From NCBI GenBank assembly GCA_943326025.2, contig CALPRR020000074.1, positions 1 to 10,933 of the forward strand: a stretch of 10,933 nt of DNA, written 5' to 3'. The notes under the pieces were generated by a model. That model did no database searches and was not told the origin of the DNA. It saw only the letters and a program-made list of their open reading frames with translations. A program made the position numbers and the translations under genes. This document shows, one piece after another, positions 1 to 6,131 of the stretch. Source of the DNA: Candidatus Kuenenia stuttgartensis. Its GTDB lineage: Bacteria > Bacteroidota > Bacteroidia > Flavobacteriales_D > Crocinitomicaceae. The stretch's first letter is position 1. Every line of letters begins with the position of its first letter.

Positions 1-1
1 A

Positions 2-394
2 GAAATTGTAGAAATGTCGTTTAGTATAAATTGTAAGTTTCAGGATATTTATTTACTGGCATATTTACTAAAAGATTTTGGGCTTGAAAATATATATCCT
101 TCAAGAAAAGAAGTAGTAGAAATTTCCGTAGGAACTTATTTACACCAATTTTCAAGTATAGGAAAATATGCTTTGGCGGAACCAATGAACATTGATAGCT
201 TCTTAAGTATTGACCCAAAGTCAAACACTCAATTTGTTGTTGATTCATACTTTGAAAATCAATTTTCTAATTTAGAAAATTATGGAGACACAGAAAACGA
301 ATACGAAGAAGATAGAGATTCATATGAAGCCCAAACAGACAAGATTAATGATAATTTAGATAATGATCAACAAATCATAGAGTTTTGGCACTGA
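2..394 (+). CDS. Hypothetical protein, 5' end outside window
   Basis: I do not recognise this protein. An ATG lies at 14, but the frame stays open to the first bases of the window (E-I-V-E before the Met), so the true start is probably upstream and this is a C-terminal fragment. The visible part begins with a mixed hydrophobic stretch (about residues 8-30 after the ATG) and ends in a very acidic, Asn/Asp/Glu-rich tail (about residues 88-126) of low complexity, finishing EFWH. There is no signal peptide and no motif I can name. It converges on the small reverse-strand gene at 450-770 with a gap of about 55 bases. A reverse-strand reading overlaps it (21-248) but has no supporting features. Sure that it is coding: moderate; function: none offered. 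Confidence 0.55.
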   Translation, partial: EIVEMSFSINCKFQDIYLLAYLLKDFGLENIYPSRKEVVEISVGTYLHQFSSIGKYALAEPMNIDSFLSIDPKSNTQFVVDSYFENQFSNLENYGDTENEYEEDRDSYEAQTDKINDNLDNDQQIIEFWH

Positions 395-445
395 TTTTAA
401 CTAAATCTATTATGAAACTAGCTGTATCAATTTTAAAAATAATAA

Positions 446-459
446 GCCTTTAAAAAGGC
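446..459 (-). terminator. Probable intrinsic terminator of the 450-770 gene
   Basis: On the reverse strand GCCTTT-TT-AAAGGC forms a 6-bp hairpin and is followed by a T-rich run (TTATTATTTTT). It overlaps the last codons and the stop of the reverse-strand gene, so it would end that transcript just at the coding end. The stem is short and the loop only two bases, so its strength is uncertain. Confidence 0.45.
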
Positions 460-770
460 AAAACATCTAATTCAATTTTTTCTTCTAAAATTGTTACAAC
501 TATTGTTAATCTAGCAAATTGATGAATTTCATCGTAAAAATTATAATAGAATTGATTTTGTTCAAAATCTACTTTTTCAACTTTTAAATATGATCTACCT
601 GATGATATACTTTTTGAATAATTAACCATTCTTTTAAAAAATGAATAAAAGACAACCTTAGTTGGCATTGAAACAATTACATTATCTGACATCAGATATG
701 GAATAAAACTTTCAGGCGAAAATGTTATACACGAATTTGCTAGTGCCTCTAAGATATTTTCTTTATTCAT
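450..770 (-). CDS. Small NTF2/SnoaL-like hypothetical protein
   Basis: A 106-residue cytoplasmic protein starting at an ATG at 770. I cannot assign a family with certainty. The pattern is an N-terminal helix (about 3-12), a PESFIPYL stretch, an FYSFFKRM stretch, then alternating hydrophobic strands ending EEKIELDVLPF. This resembles a small NTF2/SnoaL-type alpha+beta fold, and it lines up loosely with the frameshifted gene at 8752-9206 (VFYSFF versus VFYNIFF, and a final strand with EKI). The last residues, ELDVLPF, look like the acidic x-x-PF tip of single-stranded DNA-binding proteins, and the DUF3127 protein encoded at 9224-9586 ends the same way. It stands alone on the reverse strand, with a hairpin at its 3' end. 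Confidence 0.6.
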   Translation of the reverse strand: MNKENILEALANSCITFSPESFIPYLMSDNVIVSMPTKVVFYSFFKRMVNYSKSISSGRSYLKVEKVDFEQNQFYYNFYDEIHQFARLTIVVTILEEKIELDVLPF

Positions 771-992
771 ACTAATTTTTTAGATTCGAATTGCTTTTTA
801 GTAAAATATTATGCGATTACTTTTAAATGCTTTAGACAGATATATTAGATGAATTTTTTATCTAATTCTATAAATATAATAAGATTATTTTTAATAATAA
901 TGTTCGTTTCATGAATAGAATAAATTACAATTGTATAAACTAATTTTCACTTGCAACCTTGCAAAAAATAAAAAAGAGAGAGTTATTTAATG

Positions 993-1026
993 ACCTTTGA
1001 ATTATTAAATAATTAAAAACAAAGGT
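993..1026 (+). other. Nested inverted repeat directly before the vWA start codon
   Basis: ACCTTTG (993-999) pairs with CAAAGGT (1020-1026). Immediately inside, AATTATT (1000-1006) pairs with AATAATT (1008-1014). The outer right arm contains the only AAAGG purine tract near the start codon at 1028, so the folded RNA could hide the ribosome entry region; as DNA it could equally be an operator. Both roles are inferred. The rest of 771-1027 is AT-rich and I see nothing else certain in it. Confidence 0.35.
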
Positions 1027-1027
1027 T

Positions 1028-1672
1028 ATGAAAAACAAAACAACACTTTACAGTTTTATAATTGATCGAAGTGGATCAATGACAGGAATGGAGCAAATGG
1101 CTGTTAATGGCTTTAATGAGCATTTAAAAACTATTAAGAATTTAAAACTTGAATTTCCACAACAAGATTTTTTATGTTCATTGACTACTTTTAATCACGA
1201 TGTTAATGAAGTTGTATCTTCAAAACCAATCGATCAAATTGTTCCAATAGAATTAGGTCAATATACACCAGAAGGAACAACTGCTTTATTAGATGCAATA
1301 GGAAGGAGTATTCATGCAGTAAAAGAAAAGTATCAAATACAGTTTGAAAATGATGAAATCTCAGTTGTATATGTGATAATTACAGATGGGTATGAAAATG
1401 CATCTCGTTTTTTTTCGTATCATGATATTGCTCGAAAAATTTCAGAATTAGAAGAAACTAAAAAATGGACTTTCACTTTTTTAGGTGCCGATTTTGATGC
1501 TTTTCAAACTTCGAAAATGTTAAATATCAAAAAGGAGAATGTGATGAATTTTGAGAAATCTTCATATAATTTAATGTCAGATGAGATAAATCTAAACATG
1601 CGCTCATATTCAGAGGATAAAGAACATGGAATTATTAAATCAAGATTTTTTGAAAAAAGAAAAGATTTTTAA
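1028..1672 (+). CDS. von Willebrand factor A (vWA) domain protein
   Basis: A 214-residue protein made almost entirely of one vWA domain. The metal-ion-dependent adhesion site is intact: DRSGSM at residues 13-18 (DxSxS), a Thr in EGTTALLDA around 84-85, and the Asp of ITDGYEN at about 120. Such domains bind a divalent metal and mediate protein-protein contact. With no signal peptide or membrane segment this one is cytoplasmic. The N-terminus starts straight into the first beta strand, which fits the ATG at 1028. The tail after about residue 175 is charged and Lys/Glu-rich. The gene for a cysteine-cluster protein follows after 24 bases and is probably co-transcribed. Small cytoplasmic vWA proteins often partner AAA ATPases or other enzymes in stress and conflict operons; here the likeliest partner is the next gene. 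Family is certain, role is not. Confidence 0.9.
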   Translation: MKNKTTLYSFIIDRSGSMTGMEQMAVNGFNEHLKTIKNLKLEFPQQDFLCSLTTFNHDVNEVVSSKPIDQIVPIELGQYTPEGTTALLDAIGRSIHAVKEKYQIQFENDEISVVYVIITDGYENASRFFSYHDIARKISELEETKKWTFTFLGADFDAFQTSKMLNIKKENVMNFEKSSYNLMSDEINLNMRSYSEDKEHGIIKSRFFEKRKDF

Positions 1673-1696
1673 TAACTTACACCTTTGAATATTCCT

Positions 1697-2854
1697 ATGA
1701 AGATCCATTTAATAAGAACATCTGATTTTTCAGATTTCCATTTCGAAGATGTTTACAATTTATTATCAGCTTATCCTGGTGCAATTCAGTTTATTCAAGG
1801 TGGAGTTGTAGAATTGCCTTTACCTTCAGGAGAAAAGGTATTCCCATCTTCTGAAGAATTCGAAGTACAAGAAAAAGTTTCCATAGTTCAAGAAAGTATT
1901 TCTCAAAGAAGTTTTTTCATGGACAGAAAGCAAGAATATATAAAACCTGTGTTTCCTTATAAAAAAAGTTTTTTTGAATGGGATATTTTTTTTGATGTAA
2001 TTAAGCAATATAGAACTGAAAATGAAATTGCTGAACATGATTTAATTTTCCTGTTATCAAATCAATATAACAAGAATAATTGGTTTGCTTTTATTGATGA
2101 TTCTCTCAAAAATGTTTTCATACACACTGATGATTGGCCTTGGTTTTTTGGCTTGAATACAGATATTCGTTTTCCTATTTCATACGAGATAACTGCATGG
2201 ATATTGAGATCTTTGTTGTTTCGTAATCAGAATGAAATTATTGATAGTTTTCATAATCCTTCTTTAGGCTGTGTTAATGATTTTTGTCTAAATAAAAAGG
2301 AAATAACACTTAAAATGAGAACTGCTGATGTTTGTGAAGAGTGTATGCAATTAATAGCTCATCGTGATCTACCACCTCATTATCTTAATCAGCTTTTCAG
2401 TATAATAGATGGTATACGTTCTAATTTGATGTTTAGAAAGCGGGTAGGGGTTGTATTTAAGGATAGTAGAATAAAACCCGATTTAGATTCAAAAAAAATA
2501 TATTTTATTGATTTTGGAAATCTAGCTGTTCGATTAAATCCTAAGGAAATTTCATTGTATTTGCTATTTTTAAAATTTCCCGATGGATTAGCATTAAATT
2601 CCCTTTCAGATTATCAAAAAGAGTTATTTTATTATTACCATCAAGTAAGTGGAAGAGCAAGTTTATCAGAAATGCAAAACACAATTAGTTTGTTATCAAA
2701 TTATCTCGAAGGTGAGTTGAATACGACTATCTCAAGAATTAAAAATAAGTTTAAGTTAGAATTAGGTGAGGAGATGGCTAAAAATTATTTCATTCAATTA
2801 TTGCCAAACGGTGTTCATGGAATACCATTGAATAGGGAATTGTTAGTTGTTTAA
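1697..2854 (+). CDS. Cysteine-cluster protein, distantly archaemetzincin-like, possible C-terminal winged helix
   Basis: A 385-residue cytoplasmic protein of a family I cannot name. An in-frame TTG occurs at 1685, but the ATG at 1697 gives a sounder start (MKIHLIRTSDF). Around residues 130-216 it has WFAFIDD, HTDDWPWFFG, SYEITAWILRSLLF and then four cysteines arranged C-x4-C-x15-C-x2-C (about 192, 197, 213, 216), with KMRTADVC between. The C-x4-C and C-x2-C pairs recall the second zinc site of archaemetzincins, but no HExxH is present, so if related it is probably not an active protease. The last ~100 residues (NTTISRIKNKF, then a basic-aromatic strand region) look like a winged helix. It follows the vWA gene by 24 bases and probably acts with it. 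The family relation is inference; that the gene is real is not in doubt. Confidence 0.75.
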   Translation: MKIHLIRTSDFSDFHFEDVYNLLSAYPGAIQFIQGGVVELPLPSGEKVFPSSEEFEVQEKVSIVQESISQRSFFMDRKQEYIKPVFPYKKSFFEWDIFFDVIKQYRTENEIAEHDLIFLLSNQYNKNNWFAFIDDSLKNVFIHTDDWPWFFGLNTDIRFPISYEITAWILRSLLFRNQNEIIDSFHNPSLGCVNDFCLNKKEITLKMRTADVCEECMQLIAHRDLPPHYLNQLFSIIDGIRSNLMFRKRVGVVFKDSRIKPDLDSKKIYFIDFGNLAVRLNPKEISLYLLFLKFPDGLALNSLSDYQKELFYYYHQVSGRASLSEMQNTISLLSNYLEGELNTTISRIKNKFKLELGEEMAKNYFIQLLPNGVHGIPLNRELLVV

Positions 2855-2945
2855 AATATAGATGTTAAATATTACCTTTTTTAGATTGAATTAGTTATGA
2901 ATAGTGGTTCAGAATTATTAGATTAATCTTATTAAAAAAGTTTAA

Positions 2946-3887
2946 ATGAAAAGTAACCTTCAAGACAAAATTAAAGGTATAATATTCGGACAAGCAATCG
3001 GTGATGCATTGGGTTTGGCCACTGAATTTATGACATTAACCGAAGTGAAAGAGAATTACCCTAATGGTTTGGAGACTTATTCAGATATTATCCAAGATAA
3101 TCACCGAAGTCGATGGGAAATCGGAGACTGGACGGATGATACAGATCAATTTCTTTGCATTATAGATAGTATTCTTGAAAAAAGAGCAATTGATGAAAAA
3201 CATATAGCCCAAAAGATATTATCATGGTACCAAAACGGTGGGATGGGTGTAGGCACTGCGACTAATAATGTATTAAGAATACCTCAATATACCTCTAATC
3301 CTCACAAGGCAGCAGAAATGGTTTGGAATATGAGTAGAAAAAATAATGCTTCTAATGGGGCTATAATGAGAACTTCTATACTTGGTATTTGGGAATATAA
3401 ATCATTTGAAAAAATAAAAATAAATACAGAAAATGTCTGTAAAATAACACATTATGATCCTAGATGCGTTGGTTCATGTGTGATTATAACCTATATAATT
3501 TATTGTATTTTAAATGATATTGAAATAATTCAAGATTCACTCATTGAAATTGCAAATGAATACGATAATAGAATTGAAGAATATATTTTATTGGGATATA
3601 AAAATGATTTGTCATTATTAGATTTAGGAAATGAAACGAATCTTGGTTATACATTAAAAACAATGTCAGCAGCAATTTGGGCATTTAATTACGCATTAGA
3701 TTACAAATCAGGTATTCAACAAATAATCTTAGAGGGTGGAGATTCAGATACGAATGCTGCTGTAGCAGGAAGTGTTTTAGGAGCTAAATTTACTTACACG
3801 AAAATACCAAACTATTTAATAGATCAACTTCTTTATAAATCGCAACTTGATGAAAAAATTGAACAATTACTAACTTTATTAAAATAG
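2946..3887 (+). CDS. ADP-ribosylglycohydrolase (DraG/ARH family)
   Basis: A 313-residue protein covering the whole ADP-ribosylglycohydrolase fold. Enzymes of this family use a two-Mg2+ centre to remove ADP-ribose from modified proteins or nucleic acids. Key motifs are visible: GQAIGDALGLATEF near residues 15-28, the metal-binding DWTDDTDQ at 61-68, a glycine-rich GGMGVGTATNN at about 98-108, NGAIMRTS at about 137-144, and the second metal motif GGDSDTNAAVAG at about 264-275. All expected acidic ligands are there, so it should be active. The ATG at 2946 leads directly into the first helix. The membrane-protein gene starts 11 bases after its stop, so the two are probably co-transcribed. There is no ADP-ribosyltransferase in the window, so the substrate is unknown; it may reverse a host modification or act against an incoming one. 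Confidence 0.92.
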   Translation: MKSNLQDKIKGIIFGQAIGDALGLATEFMTLTEVKENYPNGLETYSDIIQDNHRSRWEIGDWTDDTDQFLCIIDSILEKRAIDEKHIAQKILSWYQNGGMGVGTATNNVLRIPQYTSNPHKAAEMVWNMSRKNNASNGAIMRTSILGIWEYKSFEKIKINTENVCKITHYDPRCVGSCVIITYIIYCILNDIEIIQDSLIEIANEYDNRIEEYILLGYKNDLSLLDLGNETNLGYTLKTMSAAIWAFNYALDYKSGIQQIILEGGDSDTNAAVAGSVLGAKFTYTKIPNYLIDQLLYKSQLDEKIEQLLTLLK

Positions 3888-3898
3888 ACCTACAAGAA

Positions 3899-4660
3899 AT
3901 GAAAAGTAAATTAACAATATTCCTAACTATATTATCAGTATCATGTATCTTTTTTTCATTCAGTCAAAATGAAGAAGGAATAGTTCTTCCGATTAAAGAA
4001 GCTATAAAAAGAGGTTTAATAGAACTAAAGATAACTGGTGCTTATGATTCCCAAATCTATGAAGAAATTGTCGATTTAGATGGTGTACATTTTGGAAAAT
4101 GTATGGCTATTGTTTTAAAGAGTAAAACTGATTCAATGATTTCAGTAAGAATAGATTGTGGAATGGAGTTAATACCATTTGACTCTACATTTCAAACTAT
4201 GATTGTTACCAAAACAGTTGAATTACCTTTGTATCCGAGCCAAATATATGCTACAAGATTTTATGCGATGTGTGGTCAAATTCACGACAATGCGCCTTAT
4301 ATCGAAACTACATATCTAGTAGGAGATTTTGCGGACAAAAACACAGTCAAACTTGCAAGATATTTAGAAAAGAATTTAATTCAGAATATGATAGGTCAAC
4401 ATGCTTTATGGGCATATAGGGATAAAGTAAATTTTCAAGAATTAAAAAAATATGGAGCTGATAGTTTAACAATAAACTTATCGAATGACATTTTAGAGAA
4501 TCTTTCGCTAAAGAATAATTTAAATATCAAAAAAAAGAAATCAATAAAAACTCATGATACTTCAATCAAAGTGAGTAAAGTAATTGTTTATTTATTCTGT
4601 GGAGTATTAATATTACTTCTATTAATCATTATTCTTTTGTTGATTCGATCTCGTAAATAA
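3899..4660 (+). CDS. Hypothetical exported protein with C-terminal membrane anchor
   Basis: A 253-residue protein I do not recognise. Residues 1-22 form a Sec signal peptide (Lys at 2 and 4, hydrophobic 5-20, then SFSQ). Residues about 25-215 form a soluble extracytoplasmic domain with strand-like segments and three cysteines that could stay reduced or pair. After a basic stretch (KKKK near 212-216) a strongly hydrophobic segment at about 228-249 spans the membrane and ends in RSRK, giving a type I topology with the domain outside the cytoplasm. It starts 11 bases after the ADP-ribosylglycohydrolase stop, so co-expression is likely. A short AT-only inverted repeat (4680-4686 / 4701-4707) lies downstream and might be a weak terminator. 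No function can be given from sequence. Confidence 0.8.
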   Translation: MKSKLTIFLTILSVSCIFFSFSQNEEGIVLPIKEAIKRGLIELKITGAYDSQIYEEIVDLDGVHFGKCMAIVLKSKTDSMISVRIDCGMELIPFDSTFQTMIVTKTVELPLYPSQIYATRFYAMCGQIHDNAPYIETTYLVGDFADKNTVKLARYLEKNLIQNMIGQHALWAYRDKVNFQELKKYGADSLTINLSNDILENLSLKNNLNIKKKKSIKTHDTSIKVSKVIVYLFCGVLILLLLIIILLLIRSRK

Positions 4661-4742
4661 TTTTGAAGAATATATTTATTTAAAGATTAATTTTAACAAC
4701 TCTTTAATTTAGTTTAAAAGTTAATGTAATCAATAGTTGTCA

Positions 4743-4772
4743 AAAAATGATATGATTATTAAATATTGATAT
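4743..4772 (+). promoter_or_regulatory. Candidate upstream activator site for the helicase/retron promoter
   Basis: AAAAATGATA followed by ATTATTAAA (4743-4763) recurs almost unchanged at 8657-8676, ahead of the second sigma-54 promoter. In both places a second TGATAT word lies 19-20 bases away (4748 and 4767 here; 8642 and 8662 there). Sigma-54 activators bind such sites upstream of the promoter. The region is so AT-rich that chance similarity is quite possible. Confidence 0.25.
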
Positions 4773-4814
4773 ATTATTTAATTATAATTATCTATTTTAT
4801 TGGTGGATTGAGTT

Positions 4815-4830
4815 TGGCAAGGAAATTGAA
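4815..4830 (+). promoter_or_regulatory. Sigma-54 (-24/-12) promoter of the helicase-retron unit
   Basis: TGGCAA, five bases, TTGAA: close to the consensus TGGCAC-N5-TTGCA, with the invariant GG of the -24 box and correct spacing to the TTG of the -12 box. It misses the C of the -12 GC. Transcription would begin near 4841, which lies after the upstream ATG at 4833 and before the ATG at 4863, leaving a leader of about 22 bases. A sigma-54 activator is encoded 2.4 kb downstream, and a second, better match fronts its divergent neighbour. Confidence 0.55.
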
Positions 4831-4862
4831 AAATGTATGTTGTCAAAATTTACATTAACGAT

Positions 4863-5939
4863 ATGAGTCAACAAATAGATCAATCTAAATTGATAGGAAA
4901 ATTACTCAATGTTCTAGAAAGGGAACATATAGAGGGTGGAGTTAAAATCGAGCATATTCGTAAAGCATTGTTAGAGTTTGATATTTCTAAAAACGAAGTA
5001 TTAAAGTCAAATCGCCTAAGTGATCTTTTTGATGAACATTCAAAATCAACTTCTAATCAACTTCAATCTCAAGTTATAAAAACTGGTTTAGAAGAATATG
5101 ATAGTCAATTTGGTGGTTTATGGCCTGGTGAATTTGTAGTGATTGGTGGACGACCTGCAATGGGCAAATCACAGTTGTTAGCTAATTTAGCAGTAAATAT
5201 TGCAATAGAAAATGAGGTATTGTTTTATACACTAGATATGTCGAGTTTTATGTTGACTGCTCGAATTGTAGCAGCGTTGACTCAGTTGCCAATTAATTAT
5301 TATTTGCATGGTGATAGAACAGAAGTGCAAAATAAAATGTTGGAGTTGGCAAAAAATGAGATTGATCGATTAAAATTGAGGATACTTGATCAACAATCTC
5401 AAAGTATGACTGCTTTTAAAGAATTATGTGCTCAACATGTTAAGGATTATGGAGTGAAGGTCATTTTTGTTGACTATTTACAATTATTGAGTTCAAATCG
5501 ATATAGAAATAGTAGGGAGTTAGAAATTTCATACATAAGCCGTGAATTAAAAAATATAGCGAGAGACTTAAACGTCTGTGTTGTTGCAACAAGTCAGTTG
5601 AGTCGATCAGTAGAGCAACGTGGCGGAGATAAAAGACCAATTTTATCAGACTTAAGAGAGAGTGGTGCTATTGAACAAGATGCAGATAAAGTTATTTTTG
5701 TTTATCGACCTGCTTATTACGGTTTCCTTCAAGATGAGGATGGAAACAATGTTTCAAATCTTGTCGAACTAATTGTTTCTAAAAATAGAAGTGGTAGTTT
5801 AGGAAGTATCCGATTGAAGGTAGATGAAATGTTTACAACCTTTTCAAAGTATGAAGATACTCAAACATACTTCAATATAGAAGAAAGACGATTGTCTGAC
5901 TTTAATGATGATAACGACATTAACGAAACTCCTTTTTAA
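4863..5939 (+). CDS. DnaB-like (SF4, RecA-fold) helicase/ATPase, short N-terminus
   Basis: A 358-residue protein whose residues ~70-335 match the C-terminal ATPase domain of DnaB. Visible are Walker A GGRPAMGKS (95-103), motif 1a YTLDMSS (DnaB normally has LEMS, so Glu is replaced by Asp), Walker B VIFVDYLQLL (200-209), ATSQLSRSVEQRGG (242-255), SDLRESGAIEQDAD (262-275) and the KNRSG arginine-finger region (307-311). The usual DnaB N-terminal domain is replaced by about 70 residues of a different helical segment, so this is not the chromosomal replicative helicase. The tail is acidic and ends INETPF, like an SSB tip. An in-frame ATG at 4833 gives ten more residues but lies upstream of the transcription start expected from the sigma-54 promoter, so 4863 is preferred. 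The retron RNA starts about ten bases after the stop, suggesting that the helicase is the retron's partner protein. The ring-helicase family is clear; its target and role are inference. Confidence 0.88.
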   Translation: MSQQIDQSKLIGKLLNVLEREHIEGGVKIEHIRKALLEFDISKNEVLKSNRLSDLFDEHSKSTSNQLQSQVIKTGLEEYDSQFGGLWPGEFVVIGGRPAMGKSQLLANLAVNIAIENEVLFYTLDMSSFMLTARIVAALTQLPINYYLHGDRTEVQNKMLELAKNEIDRLKLRILDQQSQSMTAFKELCAQHVKDYGVKVIFVDYLQLLSSNRYRNSRELEISYISRELKNIARDLNVCVVATSQLSRSVEQRGGDKRPILSDLRESGAIEQDADKVIFVYRPAYYGFLQDEDGNNVSNLVELIVSKNRSGSLGSIRLKVDEMFTTFSKYEDTQTYFNIEERRLSDFNDDNDINETPF

Positions 5940-5947
5940 TAAAATTC

Positions 5948-6113
5948 AGAGAGCCGTTGTTTTAAACTTATGCGTCGAATTGGACGACCTGTGGTTGTGT
6001 TCCTGCAACCCATTTATTGAATGGAGGATAGAATAGCTTCGCAATACTCGCTTTTTCCACTCCGTTCCAAAAGCAAGCATTCCAAATAAAGATAAGAAAC
6101 AACGGCTCTTTTT
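5948..6113 (+). ncRNA. Retron msr-msd non-coding RNA
   Basis: The segment between helicase and reverse transcriptase has the layout of a retron RNA. Outer repeats a1 (5950-5962) and a2 (6097-6109) are perfect 13-bp complements. The msr part has short stem-loops CGTC/GACG (5973-5976/5983-5986) and GGTTG/CAACC (5993-5997/6006-6010). The msd part has a basal stem TTTATT/AATAAA (6013-6018/6085-6090) continued by GAATG/CATTC (6019-6023/6078-6082) across a 2-base bulge, and a distal stem 6047-6055/6069-6077 with 8 of 9 pairs. The G of ATGCG at 5972 is a possible 2'-5' branch site, but this is a guess. Five T's (6109-6113) follow the a1/a2 stem. The RT would prime from the branch G and copy the msd into msDNA. 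Ends and folds were worked out by eye. Confidence 0.85.
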
Positions 6114-6131
6114 AATTAGACCTGAAATACA

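Noticed and set aside
386..401. TGGCAC with a possible -12 box inside the end of the first gene
   Set aside because: The -12 region reads TTAAC with no G, and the next forward gene is more than 600 bases away across a reverse-strand gene.
951..964. Repeated TTGCAA before the vWA gene as a -12 box
   Set aside because: No GG-containing -24 box lies at the required distance from either copy.
1826..2038. Reverse-strand open frame of 70 codons, Phe/Leu-rich
   Set aside because: It lies wholly within the 1697-2854 gene and reads as the complement of its A-rich codons; the same applies to 21-248 and 7250-7471.
2911..2926. TGGTTC as a -24 box before the ADP-ribosylglycohydrolase gene
   Set aside because: The -12 position reads TATTA; too poor a match to call a sigma-54 promoter.
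4863..5939. Chromosomal replicative DnaB
   Set aside because: The normal N-terminal domain is missing, motif 1a is altered and the setting is a retron locus with a sigma-54 promoter.
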